A stretch of DNA of 64,000 bases from Alphaproteobacteria bacterium (GTDB lineage: Bacteria; Pseudomonadota; Alphaproteobacteria; Rhodobacterales; Rhodobacteraceae). The stretch is taken from contig JAUIAS010000012.1 in the NCBI GenBank assembly GCA_030425395.1, positions 29,408-93,407 on the forward strand, given 5' to 3'. Below are positions 57,012-64,000 of this stretch, one piece after another. The position numbers and the translations under genes were made by a program. Numbering within the stretch: the stretch's first letter is position 1; each line of letters opens with the position of its first letter. The notes beneath the pieces are model-generated. The model saw only the letters and a list, made by a program, of their open reading frames with translations, did no database searches and was not told where the DNA came from.

Positions 57012-57317
57012 GGCGATGATCCGTCCTGTCTCATATGGAACGCGCGCATGGCGTCGGGGGTCCTGGCCAAGAGGTGTTCCATCGGTGCACATGGTGCCTG
57101 TCATCCTCACACTGTGGATCGTCACTGCGGAACGCGGCCCCGTTTTGGTAAGGCTATGTCCATAATGATTACCCAAAGGTTAACGCTGTGGTGCAGTTTG
57201 CCATGGGTGCCGCGCCGTTCAGAGCGTTTTTGAAACAGATGGTTAATCGCGCCCGGCCCTTGCCCCCGCAGCCCGGATCGCATTAGCTGCCGCGCGAAAC
57301 AGCAGGGGACCCTTCCA
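57012..57317. other. 306-base divergent spacer (PAS_5 gene / yicC)
   Basis: No gene is visible; the short frames here lack ribosome sites. It holds a CtrA-like motif (57169-57184) in an AT-richer patch and should contain the promoters for both flanking genes. Confidence 0.5.
57169..57184 (+). promoter_or_regulatory. CtrA-like site TTAC-N7-TTAAC
   Basis: TTAC, seven bases, TTAAC: one mismatch to the CtrA consensus. It lies 158 bases before the PAS_5 start and 134 bases before yicC. Confidence 0.35.
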
Positions 57318-58211
57318 ATGATCCACTCCATGACCGGATTTGCAGCCTCAAAGGGCAGCCACGAGGCCTTTACGTGGGCATGGGAGCTTCGATCCGTGAA
57401 TGGCAAGGGGCTGGATATCCGGCTGCGCGTGCCCGATTGGATTGATGGGCTCGAGGCGGGACTGCGCGCGCGCCTGTCCGGTGCCGTTGCGCGTGGCAAC
57501 GTGAACCTGTCGCTCAAACTCAGTCGCGAAGAAAGCGCCGGGCAGTTGCGGGTGAACGATACGGTTCTGACCTCGGTTCTGGATGCGATGGGGGTGGTGC
57601 AGACGCGGGCGCAGGCGGCGGGTGTGCCGTTGGGAACCACCAGTGCCACCGATATCCTGTCTCTGCGTGGGGTGCTGGAGCAGGGGGGCGATGTGCAAGA
57701 GGATACCGGCCCGTTATGCGCCGCTCTGCTCGCCGATGTGGAGACGGTGATTGCCGCATTTCTCGAAATGCGCGCACAGGAAGGTCAGGCGCTTGATGGG
57801 GTGCTGCGCGCCCAGCTTGACCGCATCGAAACCCTGACCGGCGCGGCCGCCGTCGCCGCCGAGGCCCGCCGCCCTGCCGCCGCCGCGGCCCTGAACACGG
57901 CGCTGGCCAGAGTTGCCGAGGCCGGAATTGACGCCGATCCCCAGCGCGTTGCGCAGGAACTGGCGATGATGGCGGTGAAATCCGACGTGACCGAAGAACT
58001 GGATCGCCTGCGCGCCCATGTCGTGGCGGCCCGCGCGTTGCTTGACGGCAAGGGGGCCGTGGGACGCAAGCTCGATTTCCTGATGCAGGAATTCAACCGC
58101 GAGGCCAACACCCTGTGTTCCAAGGCGCAATCCAGCGCGCTGACAACCGTGGGGCTGGACCTGAAAGCGGTCATCGACCAGATGCGTGAACAGGTGCAGA
58201 ATGTTGAATGA
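57318..58211 (+). CDS. yicC: YicC-family endoribonuclease
   Basis: The 297-residue protein has the YicC signature N-terminus IHSMTGFAASKGSHEAFTWA, then WELRSVNGKGLDIRLRVPDW. The C-terminal DUF1732 part has KSDVTEELDRLRAHVVAARA, LDFLMQEFNREANTLCSKAQ and LDLKAVIDQMREQVQNVE-stop. E. coli YicC is an RNase acting on small RNAs. It lies upstream of gmk on the same strand with a 90-base gap, the usual order. Confidence 0.95.
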   Translation: MIHSMTGFAASKGSHEAFTWAWELRSVNGKGLDIRLRVPDWIDGLEAGLRARLSGAVARGNVNLSLKLSREESAGQLRVNDTVLTSVLDAMGVVQTRAQAAGVPLGTTSATDILSLRGVLEQGGDVQEDTGPLCAALLADVETVIAAFLEMRAQEGQALDGVLRAQLDRIETLTGAAAVAAEARRPAAAAALNTALARVAEAGIDADPQRVAQELAMMAVKSDVTEELDRLRAHVVAARALLDGKGAVGRKLDFLMQEFNREANTLCSKAQSSALTTVGLDLKAVIDQMREQVQNVE

Positions 58212-58301
58212 TCCCCGGCCCAAAACGCACGGTAACACTTGGCGCGCAGGCGCGCTGAGCGTATCGGGGGGGTCTGAACACCACCAGCAGGAGATTTCGG
58301 C

Positions 58302-58943
58302 ATGACCGTCCGGCGCGGCCTTCTCATCATTCTCAGTTCGCCCTCGGGGGCGGGGAAATCCACCCTGACGGGCCGTTTGCGGGATTGGGACAGGTCGCTG
58401 AATTTCTCGGTTTCCGCCACCACGCGTGCTCCCCGCCAAGGCGAACTGGACGGGCGCGAGTATCATTTCCTGAGCGAAGAACAATTCAAGCGTGACGTGG
58501 CCAACGGGGACATGCTGGAACACGCGCGGGTGTTCGGCAATTACTATGGCTCGCCGCGCGGCCCGGTTCAGGAGGCCATCGAAGAGGGGCGCGATGTTCT
58601 CTTTGACATTGATTGGCAGGGGGCACAGCAAATCCAGAATTCGGCGTTGGGCCCGCATACCCTGTCGATCTTTATTCTGCCGCCGTCGATCCGTGAATTG
58701 CACCGCCGCCTTGTGACGCGCGGTCAGGACAGCGAAGAGGTGATCGCAGGAAGGATGCGCAAGAGCTGGGATGAAATCAGCCATTGGGCCGAATACGATT
58801 ATGTTCTGGTCAACGACGATCTGGACGCCACCGATGCCAAGCTCAAGACCATCGTCGAAGCCGCGCGGATGCGGCGGCTGCAACAACCGGGGCTGAACGC
58901 CCATGTCAAAACCCTGCAATCGGAATTCGAGGATATGCAATGA
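58302..58943 (+). CDS. gmk: Guanylate kinase
   Basis: Phosphorylates GMP to GDP. The 213-residue protein has the P-loop [20 protein letters not shown], the GMP-binding [40 protein letters not shown] and [15 protein letters not shown]. Its stop overlaps the next ATG (ATGA), starting a run of tightly packed genes through 60988. Confidence 0.97.
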   Translation: MTVRRGLLIILSSPSGAGKSTLTGRLRDWDRSLNFSVSATTRAPRQGELDGREYHFLSEEQFKRDVANGDMLEHARVFGNYYGSPRGPVQEAIEEGRDVLFDIDWQGAQQIQNSALGPHTLSIFILPPSIRELHRRLVTRGQDSEEVIAGRMRKSWDEISHWAEYDYVLVNDDLDATDAKLKTIVEAARMRRLQQPGLNAHVKTLQSEFEDMQ

Positions 58944-59461
58944 CCATTTACGCTTTGGACGGAAACGCCCCCGACATGCACCCAGATACATGGGTGGCTC
59001 CCGATGCCAATCTGATCGGCAAGGTGGTGATGGAAGAAGGCTCAAGCGTGTGGTTCGGGACAACGATCCGCGCAGATCACGAAGAAATCCGTATTGGTCG
59101 CGGATCGAACGTGCAGGAAAACTGCGTCATGCATGTTGATATGGGCTTTCCTCTGACGATCGGGGCCGACTGCACCATCGGTCACAAGGTGATGCTGCAT
59201 GGCTGCACGATCGGAGACAATTCCCTGATCGGCATGGGGGCCACGGTGCTGAACGGGGCAAAAATCGGCAAGAACTGCCTGATTGGAGCCGGTGCGCTGA
59301 TCCCCGAAAACAAGGAAATCCCAGACAATTCTCTGGTTATGGGGGCACCGGGCAAAGTGGTGCGCCAGATCGACGACAAGGCCGCCCAGCGCATGCGGTT
59401 GGGCACGCTGCATTATCAGGACAACATGCGCAAGTTCCGTGACGGCCTGAAGGAAGTCTGA
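58940..59461 (+). CDS. Gamma-class carbonic anhydrase-like hexapeptide protein
   Basis: The 173-residue left-handed beta-helix protein is of the gamma-carbonic anhydrase/YrdA group. Metal-ligand histidines are visible in [20 protein letters not shown] and [30 protein letters not shown] marks the end of the helix. It may hydrate carbon dioxide or be inactive, as several members are. ATG 58940 overlaps the gmk stop; the longer frame lies within gmk. Confidence 0.9.
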   Translation: MTIYALDGNAPDMHPDTWVAPDANLIGKVVMEEGSSVWFGTTIRADHEEIRIGRGSNVQENCVMHVDMGFPLTIGADCTIGHKVMLHGCTIGDNSLIGMGATVLNGAKIGKNCLIGAGALIPENKEIPDNSLVMGAPGKVVRQIDDKAAQRMRLGTLHYQDNMRKFRDGLKEV

Positions 59462-59465
59462 ACCG

Positions 59466-59789
59466 ATGCCGCATCTTGATCTGAAATATTCCGCCGATCT
59501 GGACATCGACGCGGCCGCCATGCTGCGCGGTGTCGAGGCGATCATTCAACGCCACGATGCCGGATCGGGGGCCTGCAAGGGGCGCGCGTATCCTGCGCCT
59601 GTCAGCCATCACACCCACCTGATTGCGGAGCTTTCGCTGTTGCCCAAGGTGCATCGCGATGCGGCCTTCATGGAGGCGTTGCGCGATGATATTGCGGATT
59701 TTCTGCGCGGCCACCTGCCACGCCCCTGCGCGTTCTCGCTCGATCTGGGGTTTAGCGGCCCGCATTACCTGACGGAGACTTTGGAATGA
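59466..59789 (+). CDS. CHMI-family isomerase (tautomerase fold)
   Basis: The 107-residue protein begins MPHLDLKYSADLDIDAAAML, giving the N-terminal proline that acts as base in the tautomerase superfamily. Its length fits 5-carboxymethyl-2-hydroxymuconate isomerase. Segments YPAPVSHHTHLIAELSLLPK and CAFSLDLGFSGPHYLTETLE follow. No other homoprotocatechuate-pathway gene is present, so the substrate may differ. It overlaps the next gene by four bases. Confidence 0.78.
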   Translation: MPHLDLKYSADLDIDAAAMLRGVEAIIQRHDAGSGACKGRAYPAPVSHHTHLIAELSLLPKVHRDAAFMEALRDDIADFLRGHLPRPCAFSLDLGFSGPHYLTETLE

Positions 59790-60988
59790 TCCGCAACGAA
59801 AAAGGGTCGCTCGTGCGGCCTGATCCCTTGCCCCAAAGCGCCAGCCGCCCGGTTGTCACGCCGTTGTCGCCATCGGTGGTCTATGCCTCGGACACGCCCG
59901 ATGCGCTGGACGATCAATACGAAGGCCGCACAAAGGGATTTACCTATTCGCGCGAAGGCCACCCCAACGCCGAGGTCGTCGCCGCCCGGCTCGACCGGAT
60001 GGAAGGGGCCACCGGCGGCATCGTCACCGGATCGGGCATGGCCGCGGTCAGCGCCGCCCTTCTCGGGCTGTGCAAGACCGGCGATCATGTGATCGGCGGC
60101 AATCAGCTTTATGGCCGGTCACTGCGCCTGATGGCCGAGGATCTTCCGCGTCTGGGCATATCCACAACCCTCGTCGATCCGGGTGATGCAGAGGCAGTGC
60201 GCGCCGCGATCCGGCCCGAAACCCGGATGATCCTGATCGAGGTCGTATCCAACCCGACGCTGCGGGTCGCCGATCTGGACGGCATCGCGAAGGTTGCGCG
60301 CGACGCGGGTGTTCTTCTGGTCGTGGACAATACGTTCACGACACCACGCGCGATTCGTCCCTTTGATCATGGTGCGGATATCGTGATCCATTCCGTGACC
60401 AAGCTGTTGGCGGGGCATTCGGACGTGATGTTGGGCTATGTCGCGGCCCGCGATCCCGATCTTGCCCAGCGGCTTTATGTTTTTGCGGTGACCACCGGCC
60501 TGACCGCCAGCCCGTTTGATTGCTGGCTGGCTGAACGGGGCATGTTGTCCTTCGATCTGCGTTTTGACCGGACCCAAGCCACCGCCGCGCGGCTGGCCGA
60601 CCATCTTGCGACGCTGCCGGGGGTCCGCCGGGTGCTGTATCCCACGCGCGCCGATCATCCTGACCGCGATCGTGCAGTGGCGCTTCTGGGCGGGCAGGGC
60701 TGCAACATGGTCAGCTTTGAGCTGGACGGCGGGCGCGCCTGCGCCAACGCCTTTACACGCGCCGCCGAGGGGCTGAGCTTCGCGCCGACGCTCGGAGATG
60801 TGGGCACCACCCTGTCGCATCCCGCTTCCTCGTCGCACCGCGCCCTGAGCGCCGAACGCCGCGCCGCACTGGGCATGTCCGAAGGGTTCTTCCGGGTCTC
60901 GGTGGGCCTTGAAGACCCGGACGCGCTGCTGGCAGTTTTCACCACGGCGGTCGCCGAGGCGATGGCGTCACGCGGGGCGGCAGGCTAA
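59786..60988 (+). CDS. Cys/Met-metabolism PLP enzyme (cystathionine gamma-synthase type)
   Basis: The 400-residue PLP-dependent enzyme has FTYSREGHPNAEVVAARLDR, VTGSGMAAVSAALLGLCKTG, NPTLRVADLDGIAKVARDAG and VVDNTFTTPRAIRPFDHGAD. The PLP lysine is in VIHSVTKLLAGHSDVMLGYV, and the end has SVGLEDPDALLAVF. It could be a cystathionine gamma-synthase, a gamma- or beta-lyase, or an O-acylhomoserine sulfhydrylase; the sequence alone does not separate these. It is translationally coupled to the CHMI-family gene. Confidence 0.9.
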   Translation: MIRNEKGSLVRPDPLPQSASRPVVTPLSPSVVYASDTPDALDDQYEGRTKGFTYSREGHPNAEVVAARLDRMEGATGGIVTGSGMAAVSAALLGLCKTGDHVIGGNQLYGRSLRLMAEDLPRLGISTTLVDPGDAEAVRAAIRPETRMILIEVVSNPTLRVADLDGIAKVARDAGVLLVVDNTFTTPRAIRPFDHGADIVIHSVTKLLAGHSDVMLGYVAARDPDLAQRLYVFAVTTGLTASPFDCWLAERGMLSFDLRFDRTQATAARLADHLATLPGVRRVLYPTRADHPDRDRAVALLGGQGCNMVSFELDGGRACANAFTRAAEGLSFAPTLGDVGTTLSHPASSSHRALSAERRAALGMSEGFFRVSVGLEDPDALLAVFTTAVAEAMASRGAAG

Positions 60989-60991
60989 GCC

Positions 60992-62044
60992 ATGACAAAC
61001 GGACATGCAGGGCAGGCGGGTTTACTTGAGGGGGTGCCGCTGCCCGCGCTGTTGGTTGGCCCGTCCAAGCACATCGTTGCGACAAACTCAGAGGCGCGCG
61101 ACCTTCTGGGCAAGGGCATTGACACCCGCCATTTCGCCACCATCCTGCGCCAGCCCCAATTGGTTTCGGCGATCGAAACGTGCCTGAGCGGGCAACAGCC
61201 ACAGGTGACGACCTACCAAGGCACGGCGGGTGCACAGGATACGCGTTTTGAAGTCACCTGCCGCTATGTCATGGAGGCTGGTGCCGCGTCACGCGGCGCG
61301 GTCATGGTCGTGTTCCGCGATGTTACCGATCTCGCCACTGCCGGGCAGATGCGCCGTGATTTCGTGGCAAATGTCAGCCACGAATTGCGCACGCCCCTGA
61401 CGGCATTGACCGGCTTTATCGAAACCCTGCGTGGCCCGGCGCGCGACGACGCCGCCGCTCGCGACCGGTTTCTTGCCATCATGCAGGCCGAAGCCGGGCG
61501 CATGAACCGACTGATCGGGGATCTTTTGTCTCTGAGCCGGTTGGAACGTGACGGTCGCGTGCGCCCAAACGGTCGTGTCGATCTGTGTGGCGCGATCGAG
61601 TCCACGCTGCGCGGGTTGGGACCGGTGGCTGCAAAGCGGGGGGTTACCCTCGACTGGCAACCGCCCGCGGACCCGGTTGAAATTACCGGTGATGGCGATC
61701 AGATCCGGCAGGTGCTGACCAACCTGATCGAAAACGCGATCAAGTATGGGCGCGAAGGAGGGACTGTTTCAATCCGTCTTGCACAGTCGGATCATGATCA
61801 GGCGCTGCGACGTCCGGCGGTGCATCTTTCCGTGACCGATGACGGACCGGGAATCGACCCGGTTCACCTACCGCGCCTGACCGAGCGATTCTATCGGGTC
61901 GACAGTCACAGAAGCCGGGGATTGGGGGGCACGGGCCTTGGGCTGGCCATCGTCAAACATATTGTAAACCGCCACCGTGGCCGATTGAAAATCGCAAGCA
62001 ACGTCGGAGAAGGCTCTGTTTTTACAGTGATTTTGCCGATCTGA
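60992..62044 (+). CDS. phoR: Phosphate-regulon sensor histidine kinase PhoR (no membrane anchor)
   Basis: This 350-residue kinase starts with a PAS-like domain (LLEGVPLPALLVGPSKHIVA, about 11-115). The HisKA domain has His130 in FVANVSHELRTPLTALTGFI, and the HATPase has LTNLIENAIKYG, VTDDGPGIDPVHLPRLTERF and GLGGTGLGLAIVKHIVNRHR. The usual N-terminal transmembrane helices of PhoR are absent, so it should be cytoplasmic and sense through partners such as Pst/PhoU. The start lies three bases after the previous gene. A Pho box and pstS follow. Confidence 0.9.
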   Translation: MTNGHAGQAGLLEGVPLPALLVGPSKHIVATNSEARDLLGKGIDTRHFATILRQPQLVSAIETCLSGQQPQVTTYQGTAGAQDTRFEVTCRYVMEAGAASRGAVMVVFRDVTDLATAGQMRRDFVANVSHELRTPLTALTGFIETLRGPARDDAAARDRFLAIMQAEAGRMNRLIGDLLSLSRLERDGRVRPNGRVDLCGAIESTLRGLGPVAAKRGVTLDWQPPADPVEITGDGDQIRQVLTNLIENAIKYGREGGTVSIRLAQSDHDQALRRPAVHLSVTDDGPGIDPVHLPRLTERFYRVDSHRSRGLGGTGLGLAIVKHIVNRHRGRLKIASNVGEGSVFTVILPI

Positions 62045-62093
62045 AAGCCGAGTTCGGCGCGCAGGAGGTGGCTGTATCCGGCGCGATCGGGGG

Positions 62094-62122
62094 CTGTCAT
62101 AAAACTGTTACGCAACTGTCAC
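62094..62122 (+). promoter_or_regulatory. Pho box with three 11-bp repeats
   Basis: CTGTCAT-aaaa-CTGTTAC-gcaa-CTGTCAC: three heptamers in direct repeat spaced by four bases, matching the PhoB consensus closely. It ends 81 bases before the pstS start and 50 bases after phoR, so phosphate starvation should induce pstS and the following pst genes. Confidence 0.88.
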
Positions 62123-62203
62123 AAAAGGTGCATGCGACGGGCCTAGTGATGCGGCCAACGTCATCGCCAAACGGCTTGGCGGTTTTGCAAACAGGAGACG
62201 CAT

Positions 62204-63244
62204 ATGTCCTTTCTCAAATTGTCCGTATCCGCCTTGGGCCTCGCGGCTGTATCGGCCACCTCTGTTGCTGCGCGTGATCAGGTGCAGGTTGCCGGGTCTT
62301 CTACCGTTCTGCCCTACGCATCCATCGTTGCCGAAGCGTTTGGCGAAAACTCGGACTTCCCCACGCCGGTTGTTGAATCGGGTGGCTCTTCCGCCGGTCT
62401 CAAGCGGTTCTGCGAAGGTGTCGGCGAAAACACCATCGACATCGCAAACGCGTCGCGCAAGATCCGTGAAAAGGAAATCAAGGCCTGTGCCGAAGCCGGT
62501 GTGACCGACATCATCGAAGTGCGTATCGGGTACGACGGGATCGTTTTTGCCTCGCAGCAGTCCGGTCCGGCCTTCACCGCCTTTGAACCCGCCGATATTT
62601 TCAACGCTCTCGGAGCGACCGTTCTCAAGGACGGCGCGCTGGTCGAGAACCCTTACCAGACTTGGGCTGACTTCAACTCCGACCTGCCCGATGTTGAAAT
62701 TGCAGGATTTATTCCGGGGACCAAGCACGGCACCCGCGAAGTTTTCGAAGACAAGGTCTTGCTCAAGGGCTGCGAAGACACCGGCGCATTCAAGGCAATG
62801 ATGGATGCAGGCATGTCCGAGGACGACGCCGAGGACGCATGCCTTGACGTGCGTCAGGACGGCAAGTCGGTCGATATCGACGGGGACTACACCGAAGCGC
62901 TGGCGCGCATCGACGCCAACGCAAACGGCGTGGGCGTGTTCGGTTTGGCGTTCTACGAGAACAACCAGGACAAGCTGAAGGTCGCCACCATGTCCGGCAT
63001 CGCGCCGTCGACGGAAACCATCTCGACCGGCGAATATCCGGTGTCGCGCCCGTTGTTTTTCTATGTCAAGAAAGCACATATCGGTGTGATCCCCGGTCTC
63101 AAGGAATTCGCACAGTTCTTCGTTGCCGACGAACTGGCAGGCCCGGATGGCCCTCTGGCCGCCTACGGTCTGGTGTCTGATCCCGAACTGACCAAGACCC
63201 AGGACGCGGTTGCGGACGAAGTCGTCATGGGATCGAACATGTAA
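62204..63244 (+). CDS. pstS: Phosphate-binding protein of the Pst transporter
   Basis: The 346-residue exported protein has a signal peptide (LSVSALGLAAVSATSVAA) and the phosphate-binding-protein start VQVAGSSTVLPYASIVAEAF. VESGGSSAGLKRFCEGVGEN, DIANASRKIREKEIKACAEA and IEVRIGYDGIVFASQQSGPA follow, with the specificity loop FIPGTKHGTREVFE. It belongs to the longer Rhodobacteraceae-type PstS with paired cysteines. It is preceded by a strong Pho box; AGGAG lies upstream of the ATG. Confidence 0.94.
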   Translation: MSFLKLSVSALGLAAVSATSVAARDQVQVAGSSTVLPYASIVAEAFGENSDFPTPVVESGGSSAGLKRFCEGVGENTIDIANASRKIREKEIKACAEAGVTDIIEVRIGYDGIVFASQQSGPAFTAFEPADIFNALGATVLKDGALVENPYQTWADFNSDLPDVEIAGFIPGTKHGTREVFEDKVLLKGCEDTGAFKAMMDAGMSEDDAEDACLDVRQDGKSVDIDGDYTEALARIDANANGVGVFGLAFYENNQDKLKVATMSGIAPSTETISTGEYPVSRPLFFYVKKAHIGVIPGLKEFAQFFVADELAGPDGPLAAYGLVSDPELTKTQDAVADEVVMGSNM

Positions 63245-63282
63245 TCGGCTCCCAAAGCCGAACAGGAGAACCGGGGCGGCAG

Positions 63283-63305
63283 ACAATGCCGCCCCTTGCA
63301 TCTGC
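63283..63305 (+). other. Intercistronic hairpin between pstS and pstC
   Basis: Perfect eight-base stem GGGGCGGC / GCCGCCCC with loop AGACAAT, 39 bases after the pstS stop, followed by TTGCATC rather than a T-run. It is likely a 3'-stabilising or attenuating structure that keeps PstS in excess over the membrane subunits. Confidence 0.65.
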
Positions 63306-63350
63306 GGATGCATCAAAACAAGACTTAACTGGACTGCCTGAGGAGGCACG

Positions 63351-64000
63351 ATGTCATTGCTCTGGCCAATACTTGTTGTGCTGATCGTCGCGGCGGCGGG
63401 CTATGTGCTGGGTCGCAGGCGGGCGATGGCCAGCGCGGGCGGCGATAGCCGCGTGCTCCACTCGCTGCCGACATTCTACGGCTCGAACGCCGCGCTCAAA
63501 TCGGTGGTTCCGGCGTTCGGGGTGCTGATCTTGTGGCTGCTGCTGCAACCGCTTTACGTGGGCTCCGTGATCTCCGACATGATCCCCGACAGCGAGGTTG
63601 CCCAAGGGTCGTCTCGTGGTTTGGTCATGGCCGAGGTGCGCCGCATCGCGGATGGGCTGGACGCTGCGGTTGCGGCAGGGACGCTGACAGCAGAGCAGGC
63701 GGAAAACCCGGCCGAAGACACCACAACCGTGACCGATGCGATCAAGGAGGCGGGACAGATCGTGACCTCCGCGATCACCCAACCCATTCTGGTGGCCGCC
63801 CAGCGCCTGCGCGCGATGAATGCCAGTGCGGCTTGGGTTGTTTCAATCCTTGTTATCTTGGTGGCGATGGTCAGTGCGGGCTTTGGACTGCGCGAGGCGC
63901 ATCGCGATTTCCGTGCCCGCAACAGCGTCGAGGCAGGCATTCGCGTGCTACTGATCGCTGCGGCCTCCATCGCGGTGCTGACGACGCTTGGCATCGTGCT
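63351..64000 (+). CDS. pstC: Phosphate ABC transporter permease PstC, partial
   Basis: ATG 63351 with GAGGAGG upstream opens a frame that runs off the window after 216 codons. The visible N-terminal part has a first helix (LLWPILVVLIVAAAGYVLG), a second (VVPAFGVLILWLLLQPLYVG), a polar segment (about 75-150) rich in Glu/Asp/Thr and further helices (AWVVSILVILVAMVSAGFGL, IRVLLIAAASIAVLTTLGIV). This long N-terminal extension before the permease core is typical of the large PstC form in Rhodobacteraceae; the permease domain itself lies beyond the edge. The assignment rests on position after pstS and on this pattern. Confidence 0.85.
   Translation, partial: MSLLWPILVVLIVAAAGYVLGRRRAMASAGGDSRVLHSLPTFYGSNAALKSVVPAFGVLILWLLLQPLYVGSVISDMIPDSEVAQGSSRGLVMAEVRRIADGLDAAVAAGTLTAEQAENPAEDTTTVTDAIKEAGQIVTSAITQPILVAAQRLRAMNASAAWVVSILVILVAMVSAGFGLREAHRDFRARNSVEAGIRVLLIAAASIAVLTTLGIV

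Overview
The window reads as a chromosomal segment of an alphaproteobacterium of the family Rhodobacteraceae (Roseobacter group). Four things in the sequence point there: high GC with strong third-position GC; the sciP-ctrA pair; lpxI instead of lpxH; and an intergenic repeat family, ending in GAAGAAG or its complement, that I associate with this family. I see no tRNA or rRNA gene, transposase, integrase or CRISPR array, and no block of foreign-looking composition. This is mostly core genome with a few odd loci.

Layout. 1-2 kb: a truncated protein with a lipoyl-like domain, ssb and a small lytic transglycosylase. 2-9.2 kb: a peptide-type ABC transporter (binding protein, two permeases, double ATPase) with an AraC regulator. 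9.4-22.8 kb: miaA, divergent from a long envelope cluster pyrH-frr-uppS-cdsA-dxr-rseP-(42-aa protein)-bamA-ompH-fabZ-lpxA-lpxI-lpxB. lpxD is missing from its usual place in that cluster. 22.9-29.6 kb: mnmA, sciP-ctrA, ligA-recG. 29.6-30.0 kb: a LexA-type operator, a 40-aa membrane peptide, a structured non-coding segment and a terminator. 30.0-33.8 kb: a degenerate IscU-like scaffold, hisI, an in-frame methyltransferase/GluQ-RS fusion and trmFO. 34-38.9 kb: a di-haem peroxidase-like protein, a crotonase-fold protein without catalytic glutamates, a thioesterase, rplM-rpsI and an RDD membrane protein. 39-44.2 kb: a MepK-like hydrolase divergent from an LdtD-like L,D-transpeptidase, then lpxD with its own acyl carrier protein and ketoacyl synthase. 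44.4-47.1 kb: an IalB-family protein, a gene-free stretch with minus-strand terminators, and a HerA/DUF853 ATPase. 47.2-53.7 kb: a complete liv transporter and a PQQ sugar dehydrogenase. 53.8-61 kb: a GlxA-type regulator, class II DAHP synthase, a PAS_5 protein, yicC, gmk, a gamma-carbonic anhydrase, a CHMI-family isomerase and a Cys/Met-metabolism PLP enzyme. 61-64 kb: a soluble phoR, a three-repeat Pho box, pstS and the start of pstC.

How the genes work together. Much of the window serves the cell envelope: isoprenoid precursors (dxr, uppS), phospholipid (cdsA), lipid A (fabZ, lpxA/I/B/D and a dedicated ACP/KAS pair), outer-membrane assembly (bamA, Skp-like ompH, rseP) and peptidoglycan 3-3 cross-links (LdtD/MepK-like). 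A second theme is translation and tRNA modification (miaA, mnmA, trmFO, GluQ-RS, frr, rplM, rpsI). Visible regulation includes CtrA, Pho and LexA-type sites and several intrinsic terminators or attenuators.

The loci most worth follow-up are the methyltransferase/GluQ-RS fusion with an A8 run at the seam, the LexA-box small-peptide locus, and the lpxD-ACP-KAS group. All calls come from reading the sequence; no database search was run.
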